Shown here one piece after another: positions 9,211-18,971 of a DNA stretch of 64,000 nucleotides. The notes under the pieces were generated by a model, which did not search any database, was not told where the DNA came from, and saw only the letters and a program-made list of their open reading frames with translations. Each line of letters begins with the position of its first letter. The stretch's first letter is position 1. The position numbers and the translations under genes were made by a program. This DNA comes from Roseinatronobacter monicus (lineage in GTDB: Bacteria; Pseudomonadota; Alphaproteobacteria; Rhodobacterales; Rhodobacteraceae), in the NCBI RefSeq assembly GCF_006716865.1, contig NZ_VFPT01000001.1, positions 1,049,001-1,113,000 of the forward strand, written 5' to 3'.

Positions 9211-10701
9211 GGTCCCTTCGCGATTTGTGTGGGTTGCTGGTGGGCGGCGGATTGAATCTTCTACCAGATATTGTGGTCACAACATAAGGCGCGTCTGTCG
9301 CGGAGACCTCAAATATCGCAGCGTCAGACGCGCCGAGCCTGTTGAGCTGCGGCAGTTTTTTTGGATAGGGTGAAGCTTCCTGAAACCAGCGGATGAGGAG
9401 GTATTCATGGGTCCCGAGACAAGTTTGTTCACGACAGCTCTTGGCCTGCAGGCTCCGTGGAGTGTCACGGACGTACGTTTTGACGCCAAACTCAAAGAGA
9501 TCCACTTTGACGTCCGCTTCAAGGCGGGAAGTCGATTTGCTTGTCCCTCCTGTGGCGCGCCCGATCAGCCCGTCCATGACACGCGATCCAGGATCTGGGA
9601 ACACCTGCGTTTTTTCGAGCACAAGGCTTTCATCCATGCCGATGTGCCACGTGTTGCTTGCAGCCAATGTAGCAAGACCGGACAGGTTCCGGTCCCCTGG
9701 GCGCGCAGTGGCAGCGGTTTCAGTCAGTTGTTTGAAGCCTTTGTGATTGCGCTGGTGCGACAGATGCCGGTGAAGGCTGTTGCTGATATGCTTGATGTTG
9801 GTGACGATCGCCTCTGGCGGGTTCTTGACCATTACGTGTCGTCAGCGCGAGATCGCGAAGACTTCAGCGCCGTGACCGCCCTTGGGATTGACGAGACAGC
9901 TGCGCGCCGCGGGCATAATTACATCACCCTATTTCACGACCTTCTGGCCGGCAGGCTTCTCTTTGCCTGTGAAGGACGTGATGCAAAGACTGTGGCGGCT
10001 TTCGGTGAAGATCTGCGCGCCCATGGCGGTGATCCCGATGCCATCTCCGCTGCCTGTATCGATATGAGTAGGGCCTACATTTCTGGCGTCGCAAAGCATC
10101 TGCCGAACGCGGATGTTACCTTCGACCCATTCCATGTCATCCAACTGGCCAATGTGGCGCTTGAAGAGGTTCGCCGCGCCGAAGTACGCAGCAGACCTGA
10201 GTTGAAACACAGCCGCTGGATGTGGCTCAAGGACAAGAAGAGATGGACGAAGCGGCAGATCACACAGCATCATGATCTATCTCGGATGCACCTGAAAACA
10301 GGACGCGCGTTTCGCTTGAAAGAGGCTTTGCGCGACATCTTTGCTGAAGCCGAGTCCAAGGCAGAGGCCGAAGAACGGCTTACCGCCTGGTTTCAATGGG
10401 CGCGCCGCAGCAGGCTGCCAGCATTCAAGAAACTCGCTCTGACACTCAAGGCGCACTGGGATGGTATACTTAACGGTTTTGACAGCGATCTGAGCAACGG
10501 CGCTGTCGAAGCCATCAACGGCCTCATTCAGGCCGCAAAGGCTCGGGCGCGCGGGTATCGCAAAACCCGCAACCTCATCAACATGTCATACCTCATCGCA
10601 GGCAATCTCACCCACTTACCAGCGTCACCCTACCGCACAACATCTTGTGCCACAGGCAAATGAACGGAAACCAAGCCACCCACACAAACCGCGAAATAGC
10701 C
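9211..10701 (+). mobile_element. ISL3-family insertion sequence, copy 1
   Basis: 1491 bp with imperfect terminal inverted repeats (left GGTCCCTTCGCGATTTGTGT, right end reading inward GGCTATTTCGCGGTTTGTGT) and one transposase gene. A perfect 8-bp target duplication TCAAATGA lies at 9203-9210 and 10702-10709. It is the only copy in plus orientation and is inserted between the CDGSH gene and the ClpP-like gene. Confidence 0.95.
9407..10663 (+). CDS. ISL3-family transposase (copy 1, intact)
   Basis: 418 aa. The N-terminus carries an ISL3 zinc-binding motif (FACPSCGAPDQ, then VACSQCSKTG), followed by the DDE catalytic core with Asp in ALGIDETAARRGHNY, Asp in ACIDMSRAYISG and Glu in LSNGAVEAINGLIQ. 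It starts at ATG 9407 after GAGGAGGTATTC. The same protein is encoded by all four copies in this window, and copies 1, 3 and 4 are uninterrupted. Confidence 0.95.
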   Translation: MGPETSLFTTALGLQAPWSVTDVRFDAKLKEIHFDVRFKAGSRFACPSCGAPDQPVHDTRSRIWEHLRFFEHKAFIHADVPRVACSQCSKTGQVPVPWARSGSGFSQLFEAFVIALVRQMPVKAVADMLDVGDDRLWRVLDHYVSSARDREDFSAVTALGIDETAARRGHNYITLFHDLLAGRLLFACEGRDAKTVAAFGEDLRAHGGDPDAISAACIDMSRAYISGVAKHLPNADVTFDPFHVIQLANVALEEVRRAEVRSRPELKHSRWMWLKDKKRWTKRQITQHHDLSRMHLKTGRAFRLKEALRDIFAEAESKAEAEERLTAWFQWARRSRLPAFKKLALTLKAHWDGILNGFDSDLSNGAVEAINGLIQAAKARARGYRKTRNLINMSYLIAGNLTHLPASPYRTTSCATGK

Positions 10702-11792
10702 TCAAATGATTGCATTTGTCGCCACATCATTTCAATGGTTGTCGAGTAAAGGAAAGCACATGCAAAACTACATAGCCCTTTCAATAGTAATTTTTCTAGC
10801 ACCCTTATTCTCAAATGGTGCTCGGGCGCAAGAAGTTAACTGGGAGGATGCGATTGTTCTTGTCGAGGAATCGGCGCGGAAATACTCCGATCATGCATTT
10901 CAAATACTAGGATCCACATGGGTTGGCCCTGCCAATGATAGCATAAAGTTTGGCTATTTCGCGGTTTGTGTGGGTGGCTTGGTTTCCGTTCATTTGCCTG
11001 TGGCACAAGATGTTGTGCGGTAGGGTGACGCTGGTAAGTGGGTGAGATTGCCTGCGATGAGGTATGACATGTTGATGAGGTTGCGGGTTTTGCGATACCC
11101 GCGCGCCCGAGCCTTTGCGGCCTGAATGAGGCCGTTGATGGCTTCGACAGCGCCGTTGCTCAGATCGCTGTCAAAACCGTTAAGTATACCATCCCAGTGC
11201 GCCTTGAGTGTCAGAGCGAGTTTCTTGAATGCTGGCAGCCTGCTGCGGCGCGCCCATTGAAACCAGGCGGTAAGCCGTTCTTCGGCCTCTGCCTTGGACT
11301 CGGCTTCAGCAAAGATGTCGCGCAAAGCCTCTTTCAAGCGAAACGCGCGTCCTGTTTTCAGGTGCATCCGAGATAGATCATGATGCTGTGTGATCTGCCG
11401 CTTCGTCCATCTCTTCTTGTCCTTGAGCCACATCCAGCGGCTGTGTTTCAACTCAGGTCTGCTGCGTACTTCGGCGCGGCGAACCTCTTCAAGCGCCACA
11501 TTGGCCAGTTGGATGACATGGAATGGGTCGAAGGTAACATCCGCGTTCGGCAGATGCTTTGCGACGCCAGAAATGTAGGCCCTACTCATATCGATACAGG
11601 CAGCGGAGATGGCATCGGGATCACCGCCATGGGCGCGCAGATCTTCACCGAAAGCCGCCACAGTCTTTGCATCACGTCCTTCACAGGCGTATTCCGGCGG
11701 ATCCGGCCACCCATTCCGACAACATCCGGCCACCTGTTCCGGGGTATCCGGCCACCTGTGACGCGTTGCCGTGAGGCAGCGTGTTTTGGTTA

Positions 11793-12551
11793 TCAGTCCT
11801 GAGGGGTTTCGTCACCCATTTTGGTGATGGTCTTGCGCATGGATTGGCCCTCGAGTTCGAGACGGTAGGCGTTGTGAACGATGCGATCGAGGATGGCATC
11901 GGCGAATGTGGGTTCGCCGATGACGTCATGCCAGGCTTTGATGGGTAATTGGCTTGTGATCATCGTTGAGCCGCGCCCGTAACGCTCTTCGACGATCTCC
12001 ATGAGATCGCGGCGTTGCGGTGATGTCAGCCTGTCCGGTCCCCAGTCGTCCAAGATCAGCAATTGCGCCTTCGTGATGCTGCGGAACAAGCGGGGGAAGC
12101 GTCCGTCACCATGGGACAGCTCCAATTCCTCGAAGAGGCGCGGCATCCGTTTGTAGACCACAGTCACGCCGTCACGACAGGCTGCCTGGGCCAGTGCGCA
12201 GCCAAGCCAGGTCTTGCCGACGCCACAGGGGCCCGTGATGATCAGATTACGCTTGTCGGTGATCCATCTGCCTGTGAGCAGGCTTTGGAACAGCGCTTTG
12301 TCGAGGCCACGGCGTGCGCGGTAATCAACATCTTCTGGGCTGGCGCCAACATGGCGCAGCCTGGCAGTCCGCATGCGAGCCTCAAACCTCTTTGTTTCTC
12401 GGCTTGCGACCTCACGGTCAACGAGCAAGCCAAGCCATTCAGCATGGCCGAGATCGGCAGTTGCATCTTGCATCTGCAGTTCGGCAAAGGCTTCGGCCAT
12501 GCCGTCCAGCCTGAGGGCTTTAAGGTGATGAAGGGTTGGATGGTCGAGCAT
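11793..12551 (-). CDS. istB: IS21 helper ATPase IstB (copy A)
   Basis: 252 aa. An AAA+ DnaC/IstB-like ATPase that assembles on DNA and directs the IS21 transposase to its target. Walker A is GPCGVGKTW and Walker B is LLILDDWG; the sensor region reads GRGSTMITSQ. The start is ATG 12551 (MLDHPTLHHLKALRLDGMAE), 10 bp after the istA stop and preceded by GAAAGGAACACA. The frame is open further upstream but overlaps istA. Confidence 0.93.
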   Translation of the reverse strand: MLDHPTLHHLKALRLDGMAEAFAELQMQDATADLGHAEWLGLLVDREVASRETKRFEARMRTARLRHVGASPEDVDYRARRGLDKALFQSLLTGRWITDKRNLIITGPCGVGKTWLGCALAQAACRDGVTVVYKRMPRLFEELELSHGDGRFPRLFRSITKAQLLILDDWGPDRLTSPQRRDLMEIVEERYGRGSTMITSQLPIKAWHDVIGEPTFADAILDRIVHNAYRLELEGQSMRKTITKMGDETPQD

Positions 12552-12561
12552 TGTGTTCCTT

Positions 12562-14091
12562 TCAATGGAAGTAATCGGCGCCACGGATATTGGGGTGGGT
12601 GATGGCAGGCTCGTCCGTGGCGCGGGTGCGGGGCCTGCTCTCAAGCCCATTCTTGAGAATGGACAGGAGTGACGAATAGGATCTGGCGTTGATTTCGAGC
12701 GCACGGCGACAGGCCGCATCAAGTCGGTCGCGGCCAAACTTGTCGGCCAGCCGGATCACCCCAAGGCAGGTGCGATAGCCCTGTTCCGGGTGCTTGCGCT
12801 CGCGCATCACGACCTCAACGAAGATGGCCACGTTTGGCCCAACGCGAGCCGCACGTGCTTTGATACGCTCTGGCGTCCAGTCATCGCGGAATTGGTGGTG
12901 CGCTGGCATGTGATCGCGCAGCGTAGAGTGCTTCCCGTTGCTGGACGTCCTGACATGAGAGGCGACACGCTGCCCGAGATGGAAGACTTCGATGGTGCGG
13001 CCTGTGATCCGCGCCCACAGCTCTTTCTTCAGCAGCTGATAGGGCACGGAGTAATAATGCTTGTCGATCGCGACGTGGTAATCGAACCCGGCGCGGCACT
13101 TCTTCCATTCAGCATAAACATACGATGCTACCGGCAGCGACTTCAGGGCGGGTTTGTCCAGCTGTTCAAAAAGCTGTCTGCGGCTGGCACCCAGATGGCG
13201 AGAGACCTTGTCGTTGAGCCTGTCAAGCAACGGCTTGATGGCCGCGTTCAACTCAGCAAGGCTGAAGAACTGGCGGTTGCGCAGCCGTGCCAGTATCCAG
13301 CGTTCAGCCAGCAATACCCCACCCTCTGCCTTCGCCTTATCTTTGGGCTTATATGGCCTCGCCGGGACAACGGCCGTGTCGTAATGCGCGGCCATATCTG
13401 CGTAAGTCCGGTTGATTACGGGGTCGTAAAAGCACGCCTTGGTGACCCCTGCCTTCAAATTGTCCGAGACGATCTGGGCGGTCACACCACCGAAGAAATC
13501 CAAAGCGCGGACATGGCTTGCGATCCAATCCGGTAGGGATTGCGTCCAGGTCGCCTCGACAAATGTATAGTTCGATGCCCCCAGAACAGCGACAAACACC
13601 TGTGCCGTGCGCACCTCCCCGGTCTCGGGGTCAATCACATCGATCGTATGGCCGGCATAATCGACGAACAGGCGCTCACCTGCAGGATGGCGCTGTCGCA
13701 TCACCGGCGACAGCTTGCCTTCCCAGCGTGTGTAAAGTTCGCAAAACCGGGAGTATCCATACCCATCAGGATGATCAGCGCGATATTCTTCCCACAACAG
13801 CATCAACGTCACGCCCTTGCGGCGCAACTCGCGGTGAATGCAGGGCCAGTTAGGCTCGGTCGCGCGGTTCGCAATATCACGCGCCGTGCGTGGGTAAATC
13901 AGGCGCTCAAGGTCGGTGTCAGACATCTCTGGTGGTAGCGGCCAGCTCAGATCAACCTCGGCAGCGCGATCCAGATAGGCCTTAACCGTTGTCCGCCCAA
14001 TCGTCAGGCTGACACCAATTTTACGGGTCGAAAGACCCTCGGCTGATAGCCGCAAAACATCTCGTATCTTCCGCATTGGCAATCTCTTCAT
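12562..14091 (-). CDS. istA: IS21 transposase IstA (copy A)
   Basis: 509 aa. The N-terminal helix-turn-helix (GLSTRKIGVSLTIGRTTVKA) is followed by the DDE rve core: Asp in LFVDYAGHTIDV, Asp in IVSDNLKAGV and Glu in KDKAKAEGGV. A C-terminal beta-rich domain follows. It forms an operon with istB. Intact and the same as copy B as far as compared. Confidence 0.93.
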   Translation of the reverse strand: MKRLPMRKIRDVLRLSAEGLSTRKIGVSLTIGRTTVKAYLDRAAEVDLSWPLPPEMSDTDLERLIYPRTARDIANRATEPNWPCIHRELRRKGVTLMLLWEEYRADHPDGYGYSRFCELYTRWEGKLSPVMRQRHPAGERLFVDYAGHTIDVIDPETGEVRTAQVFVAVLGASNYTFVEATWTQSLPDWIASHVRALDFFGGVTAQIVSDNLKAGVTKACFYDPVINRTYADMAAHYDTAVVPARPYKPKDKAKAEGGVLLAERWILARLRNRQFFSLAELNAAIKPLLDRLNDKVSRHLGASRRQLFEQLDKPALKSLPVASYVYAEWKKCRAGFDYHVAIDKHYYSVPYQLLKKELWARITGRTIEVFHLGQRVASHVRTSSNGKHSTLRDHMPAHHQFRDDWTPERIKARAARVGPNVAIFVEVVMRERKHPEQGYRTCLGVIRLADKFGRDRLDAACRRALEINARSYSSLLSILKNGLESRPRTRATDEPAITHPNIRGADYFH

Positions 14092-15845
14092 CGGGCTTCC
14101 TTCCAGACTAAAAAGCCAGACGGTAGCCAGTTACAGATTGCCTCGCAGCATCACATCACAGGGTGGCCGGATGCTCCGGAATCAGTGGCCGGATAAAATC
14201 GGAATGGGTGGCCGGATACTTTCGGAATCACTGGCCGGATGACCCCGGAATACGCACTTCACAGGCAAAGAGAAGCCTGCCGGCCAGAAGGTCGTGAAAT
14301 AGGGTGATGTAATTATGCCCGCGGCGCGCAGCTGTCTCGTCAATCCCAAGGGCGGTCACGGCGCTGAAGTCTTCGCGATCTCGCGCTGACGACACGTAAT
14401 GGTCAAGAACCCGCCAGAGGCGATCGTCACCAACATCAAGCATATCAGCAACAGCCTTCACCGGCATCTGTCGCACCAGCGCAATCACAAAGGCTTCAAA
14501 CAACTGACTGAAACCGCTGCCACTGCGCGCCCAGGGGACCGGAACCTGTCCGGTCTTGCTACATTGGCTGCAAGCAACACGTGGCACATCGGCATGGATG
14601 AAAGCCTTGTGCTCGAAAAAACGCAGGTGTTCCCAGATCCTGGATCGCGTGTCATGGACGGGCTGATCGGGCGCGCCACAGGAGGGACAAGCAAATCGAC
14701 TTCCCGCCTTGAAGCGGACGTCAAAGTGGATCTCTTTGAGTTTGGCGTCAAAACGTACGTCCGTGACACTCCACGGAGCCTGCAGGCCAAGAGCTGTCGT
14801 GAACAAACTTGTCTCGGGACCCATGAATACCTCCTCATCCGCTGGTTTCAGGAAGCTTCACCCTATCCAAAAAAACTGCCGCAGCTCAACAGGCTCGGCG
14901 CGTCTGACGCTGCGATATTTGAGGTCTCCGCGACAGACGCGCCTTATGTTGTGACCACAATATCTGGTAGAAGATTCAATCCGCCGCCCACCAGCAACCC
15001 ACACAAATCGCGAAGGGACCTAAAGTTTGCTACGCATAGATGTGCCATATTGGGACGCATGTTGGGGCTTGCTGAGGAAATTCAGCACATCGAAACCTTT
15101 GAATATCCTCCACTTGACAGCTCCATTGACGCGTTTGATCTACTGGTCTTTTCTCTGACGCTTGACAACTGGGTCGCGGCTGCTCGTGCTTCTGTCGAGA
15201 TGAACTCAAATGAACGTGTAAACGTATGGAATCTCGAATGTGTTGGGGAGCAGGGGATTTCGGTAAATTTGTTTTTGGAGAGCTCTCAATCGAATGCCAC
15301 GTTTGAAATCAAGGGTCGAACTCTTGTCGTTTATGGTGACATAGATGCGGGCTTTTTCGAGAAATTTAAAAGCCGACTAGATGCTGCACCCACAATTGAA
15401 GAAATAGGCTTGGGAAGCGCTGGTGGAAGCGTTCGTGACGCACTCTTGGCGGGATATGAAATTAGGCGCCGGGGCTTAACTACGACGCTCCACGGGAATT
15501 GTTTTTCTGCTTGCCCATTGGTTTTCATGGGAGGGAAAGAGCGGATCCTTTGGGCTTCCCCTCATCGACTTGGTTTCCATCAAATTTACGCTGGTGACGG
15601 AATCCCACTTTCGGCCGATGATCCGATTTACGATCTTACCTCTAAATATATGGTGGAGATGGGCGTAGATCCGCAGGTTGTTATACCTTGGATGCTTTCT
15701 GCTGGACCAAGTGATATGTTCAAACCTGATGTTCGGGAACTTTGCTCACCTGGTGTGTCTACTTTTGTTCAGAGGATCTGCGGTTGGTAAGTCTTTGACT
15801 GGGTGCTTCAGCAGGCAGACCTCTTCAAAGCAGTCTTATGGGCCT

Positions 15846-15872
15846 GCGGGACGAAAGTTCACTTCGTCCCGC
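15846..15872. terminator. Hairpin between convergent genes
   Basis: A perfect 10-bp stem, GCGGGACGAA / TTCGTCCCGC, with a 7-nt loop lies between the stop of the ClpP-like gene (15790, plus) and the stop of the H-NS gene (15906, minus). It has no strong T-tract on either side, so it may be a bidirectional or Rho-assisted terminator. Confidence 0.6.
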
Positions 15873-15905
15873 ATAGCACACCCAGCAGCCTCCTTCGATA
15901 GCAGG

Positions 15906-16220
15906 TCACACAGCAAAGTCTTCCATTTTTGCGCCCACGCTGGTCATCGCAACTGTGAGCCAACGTGGCTTGCGACCGCGACCTGACCAAGTCTCTTCGG
16001 GATTATTTGGGTTGCGGTATTTCACTGGCACTGGCGCTCGAACTTTTTTCGCACCAGTATCATCCATCACCTGCTTCAGCGTCACACCCAATTCTTTGGC
16101 ATGCGCTTCTAATTTAGCTCGTGCCGCTGCCAGCTGTCGTGCTTCAAAGCTTTTGATGGCACGATCCACATCTTTCTGCAGTTTCTTAAGTTCATCGAGG
16201 CTGAGGCTATTTAAGTCCAT
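15906..16220 (-). CDS. H-NS family nucleoid-associated protein
   Basis: 104 aa. The N-terminal coiled-coil oligomerisation region (SLSLDELKKLQKDVDRAIKS) is followed by the C-terminal H-NS DNA-binding motif KYRNPNNPEETWSGRGRKP. Such proteins bind AT-rich DNA and silence foreign genes; island-borne copies can help an island stay quiet in a host. The start is ATG 16220, preceded by AAAAAAGGACAGCACA. The frame is open upstream but with implausible residues. Monocistronic, convergent with the ClpP-like gene. Confidence 0.92.
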   Translation of the reverse strand: MDLNSLSLDELKKLQKDVDRAIKSFEARQLAAARAKLEAHAKELGVTLKQVMDDTGAKKVRAPVPVKYRNPNNPEETWSGRGRKPRWLTVAMTSVGAKMEDFAV

Positions 16221-16471
16221 TGTGCTGTCCTTTTTTGATCCGCGCACATAAACCATTAGCGCAGCGTATTGGCAAGCGGGCAGTTTAGCTGGGCTCAAGC
16301 ACAAGCTGAACAGCACAGCGCAAAACCTCATACAACATACATTCTATGAGATTTTCGCCTAAGTCATTGAAAATTATAATGATTGGGTAGGATATGATTT
16401 CGGTCGACCAACCAAAACCTCAGACTTTATACTCAAATAAAGCAAATGATTATGTTTTTAGGGGATAAACC
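16221..16471. other. Divergent intergenic region between hns and recombinase
   Basis: About 250 bp that must hold both promoters. The part near the recombinase (about 16330-16465) is AT-rich and would be a natural H-NS target. I see no clear promoter consensus. Confidence 0.4.
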
Positions 16472-17038
16472 ATGCGCCAAGCACAGACATTGAACGAAGC
16501 TCAGCTGCGTCGTGTTATACACTACTGCCGCAGTCGTCGTCATCCAACCCGTGATCAAACAATCGTCATGGTCAGCTTCTATGCTGGACTGCGCGCCAAG
16601 GAAATTGCCGCGCTTACCGTGGGCGATGTGTTTGATGACGCAGGCGCTGTGCGCGAGCAGTTCATCTTGTCAGCAGCACAGAGCAAGGGTGGGCAGCGCA
16701 GGACGGTGTATGTGAGCCAGCGCTTGCGAAAGTCGTTGGGCGAATATGGGGACACCATCAAGCTTAGCGATCCGCAGCGTCCACTGTTTGTCAGCCAAAA
16801 GGGCGGAGCGTTCTCAGCCAACACTATGTGCCAGTTGTTCCTCGACATCTACAAAGCAGTTGGGCTGAAAGACGCGTCAAGCCACTCTGGGCGCAGAACA
16901 TACATCACGCGCTTAGCCAACAAGGGGGTTGGCGTGCGTTTGCTGGCAGCTCTCGCAGGGCATTCTCACATCTCGACCACCCAGCGATACATCGATGTGA
17001 ACGCAGAGCAGCTGGCGTCAGCAGTCGAGTTGCTGTGA
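16472..17038 (+). CDS. Minimal tyrosine recombinase (catalytic domain only)
   Basis: 188 aa. Full catalytic set: Arg41 (GLRAKEI), Lys72, His138-x-x-Arg141 (HSGR), His164 (AGHSH) and Tyr173 (QRYID). The core-binding SAM-like domain of usual integrases is lacking, since the protein starts almost directly at the catalytic fold. The start is ATG 16472, with AGGGGATAAACC before it. A similar 193-aa protein is encoded at 36826-37407. Such short recombinases may act on simple inverted-repeat sites; the 32-bp palindromes in this window are candidates, by inference only. Confidence 0.85.
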   Translation: MRQAQTLNEAQLRRVIHYCRSRRHPTRDQTIVMVSFYAGLRAKEIAALTVGDVFDDAGAVREQFILSAAQSKGGQRRTVYVSQRLRKSLGEYGDTIKLSDPQRPLFVSQKGGAFSANTMCQLFLDIYKAVGLKDASSHSGRRTYITRLANKGVGVRLLAALAGHSHISTTQRYIDVNAEQLASAVELL

Positions 17039-17316
17039 GGCAAGGGGCGGTACGAGTCATTCGTTGAAGGTACGCCAACCTAGACTACAAGGGTCAATCG
17101 CCCTCATTCGCGTGAGTTACAGCTCAGCTTTTCCCGAAGACAAAGACATGAGAAAACCTGATAATCAGCCAACGGCGATGGCGCAGATTACTCGGTCTTG
17201 TTTGAAAGCTGGGCACACTTCTAGATTTTCAGACAACCCTCAACTGCACGTTGACGCAATCCACGTATCAACATAGTGTGCATCGGCCAGCACTCGGAGC
17301 TAAATGCGGAGAATCT
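17039..17316. other. Intergenic region upstream of the OLD-like gene
   Basis: About 280 bp without a convincing gene. It should hold the promoter of the ATPase gene at 17317. Confidence 0.4.
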
Positions 17317-18879
17317 GTGGACTTCACCAATATCGACAAAAAAATTGCGAAGCTTGCCGCTTATGACGTCGCCACATTCGACAACATGAGCAATAGCTTT
17401 AAGCATTTTGCTCTTGAGTTGAAGGTTCACCGATTCCGGCATTTAACCGACATAATCCTTGCATTCGATCATCCAGTGACTGTACTCGCTGGCACGAACA
17501 AAATCGGTAAAACCAGTATACTCCTCTTGCTTGCTTGCAGTCACGAAAAGTTCATGCGCTTAGATGCAAGCAAGCCCGAACCTACTTGGCGAGAACACGC
17601 ATGGAAAGACGTGCTAACCTTTACAAAGCACGAAACCGAGAAGAACGACTACACATACAGCATGAAATGGCGCATTGCGAACAAATCGCTTAATGGAGAA
17701 GGGAAGAGGCTAGCTAGCAGCAAGTCATGGAGCGGCCTTGGGAAGAAATCTAAAGAAGCTCGCCGAAACGCTAAAATTAATGACCGAGAAGTAAGGCTGA
17801 TTGATCTGGATAGGCTTCTGCCGGCTAGAAGTTTCTCCGCTTCGCTTTTACGAAAATCTGGGAGCGCTCCTCTCACGAAAATGAGTGACGATCTGGTCAA
17901 GTCGTTTTGCTACGTCCTTGACCTGCCATATAATAATAATTTTGAAATCTCGGAGGTTGGCGGCCACGTAAACAAGCGCTGCTATCTTATCAAATCTTCT
18001 GCGCACAGCTACTCAAGCTATGGAGCTGCGTCTGGGGAGGAGGCACTGATTAACTTGCTGCGTGATATTTTGGATGCCCCTGATGGAAGCTTGATTCTTA
18101 TCGATGAAATTGAGGCAGGTTTCCACCCAGCTGTGCAGCGAAAACTTGTAAAGGTAATATGCCAAATCGCATGGGAGCAGAAAAAGCAATTCATTATGAC
18201 CAGTCACTCATCCACTATCATTGATGCAACCCCAGCAAAATCACGGAAGTTTATTGAGCACCACAATGGTCTTTATCGCACAATTTCAGGTATAGCTCCG
18301 CAAGCTGCACTTTCCAAGATGGATTCTATTGGTCATCCGTTGGTACGGCTTTTCTGCGAGGATGACCTCGCCGAATATTTGATCACAATGGTTGCAACAG
18401 AGATCTCAAAAGAACATAAAAACTTTAGACGGCTGTTCGAGGTAATTCGATCTGGGCCAGCCAACATGGTTAAAACAGATTACGAGCGTCATAAGTTTTT
18501 TTTCAACCAGCTTAGAAACAAGATTGGGTACTGTGCGGTGTTTGATGGAGATCATCACAATAAACCTGGCTTTAAAGAATTGGGGGACGCAGACAAGTTC
18601 GTACACTTCTTGAAGCCATACACTGCTCCTGAGGTCGCGCTGGCACAGGCTTACCTCGCTTCGTACCCCAATGCCGAGCTTCAGGCGTTTCTTGGTGCTG
18701 ACAACCACCACGCTTTCTTTCAGAAAATGGTGGATATGGATCTTGCCGTAGACAAAGCGGACGCGAGGAATAACTGCTACTCGGCGTTTAAGGCATCGGC
18801 TGAATTTGCACTCCACTTTGACTCTCTGAAAGAGTTCCTAATGAATACTGCAACACATTTCAGCGAAGCTAAAGGATAG
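17317..18879 (+). CDS. OLD-like AAA ATPase with C-terminal TOPRIM-type nuclease domain
   Basis: About 520 aa. The SMC/ABC-type ATPase N-terminus has Walker A AGTNKIGKTSI, signature-like GAASGEEAL, Walker B SLILIDEIEAGFHP and the switch His in MTSHSS. The C-terminal third has a TOPRIM pattern, with Glu in LFCEDDLAEYL and the DxD pair in CAVFDGDHH. This single-protein layout is that of OLD-family (overcoming lysogenisation defect) nucleases, many of which defend against phage. I chose GTG 17317 because GGAG lies 5 nt before it; ATG 17386 or TTG 17251 are alternatives. No partner gene is obvious. Confidence 0.75.
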   Translation: MDFTNIDKKIAKLAAYDVATFDNMSNSFKHFALELKVHRFRHLTDIILAFDHPVTVLAGTNKIGKTSILLLLACSHEKFMRLDASKPEPTWREHAWKDVLTFTKHETEKNDYTYSMKWRIANKSLNGEGKRLASSKSWSGLGKKSKEARRNAKINDREVRLIDLDRLLPARSFSASLLRKSGSAPLTKMSDDLVKSFCYVLDLPYNNNFEISEVGGHVNKRCYLIKSSAHSYSSYGAASGEEALINLLRDILDAPDGSLILIDEIEAGFHPAVQRKLVKVICQIAWEQKKQFIMTSHSSTIIDATPAKSRKFIEHHNGLYRTISGIAPQAALSKMDSIGHPLVRLFCEDDLAEYLITMVATEISKEHKNFRRLFEVIRSGPANMVKTDYERHKFFFNQLRNKIGYCAVFDGDHHNKPGFKELGDADKFVHFLKPYTAPEVALAQAYLASYPNAELQAFLGADNHHAFFQKMVDMDLAVDKADARNNCYSAFKASAEFALHFDSLKEFLMNTATHFSEAKG

Positions 18880-18971
18880 ACTAATTTAACGTGAAGTTTT
18901 CTTTTCTGGATAGGCCGCTTTCAGGTGATGTGGGTATGCAGCTTGGAACATGCGAGAAGTCCTTATGTTCA

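Larger units (their letters stand above)
11686..14256 (-). mobile_element. IS21-family insertion sequence, copy A
   Basis: 2571 bp, with ends reading inward GGCGTATTCCGG (istB side) and TGCGTATTCCGG (istA side). A 7-bp target duplication CTTCACA is at 11679-11685 and 14257-14263. Both ends hold several spaced repeats of GGCCGGAT-N5-CGGAAT type (about 11690-11755 and 14160-14250), as expected for the multiple transposase-binding sites of IS21. Copy B at 41108-43678 has the same length. Confidence 0.93.
10990..14824 (-). pseudogene. ISL3 transposase (copy 2) split by IS21
   Basis: The N-terminal half reads from ATG 14824 to 14257 and the C-terminal half from 11678 to 10990; together they make 1257 nt, the length of the intact gene. 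The break falls in LLAGRLLFACEGRDAK, in the middle of the catalytic domain, so this copy cannot mobilise itself. An intact transposase from another copy might act in trans. Confidence 0.93.
10952..15020 (-). mobile_element. ISL3-family insertion sequence, copy 2, interrupted by IS21 copy A
   Basis: The same ends as the other ISL3 copies, with a perfect 8-bp target duplication TAAAGTTT at 10944-10951 and 15021-15028. Removing the 2571-bp IS21 and its 7-bp duplication leaves exactly 1491 bp. Minus orientation. Confidence 0.95.
10760..15790 (+). pseudogene. Secreted ClpP-like (COG3904-type) protein gene, split by ISL3 copy 2
   Basis: Exon-like halves at 10760-10951 and 15029-15790 join in frame when the IS and one target duplication are removed, giving about 317 aa. 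The N-terminus (MQNYIALSIVIFLAPLFSNG, then ARAQ) is a signal peptide, so the product is periplasmic. The C-terminal half has the ClpP/crotonase-like pattern GLGSAGGSVRDALLAGYEI, then GNCFSACPLVFMGG and HRLGFHQ, as in the predicted periplasmic ClpP-like family; the Ser in CFSAC and the His are candidate catalytic residues. The gene is inactivated at present but would be restored by precise excision. Confidence 0.8.

Noticed and set aside
14399..15790. A single long plus-strand reading frame of 463 codons ending in the ClpP-like domain
   Set aside because: Its first half is the antisense of the ISL3 transposase; the real gene starts at 10760 and is split by the IS.
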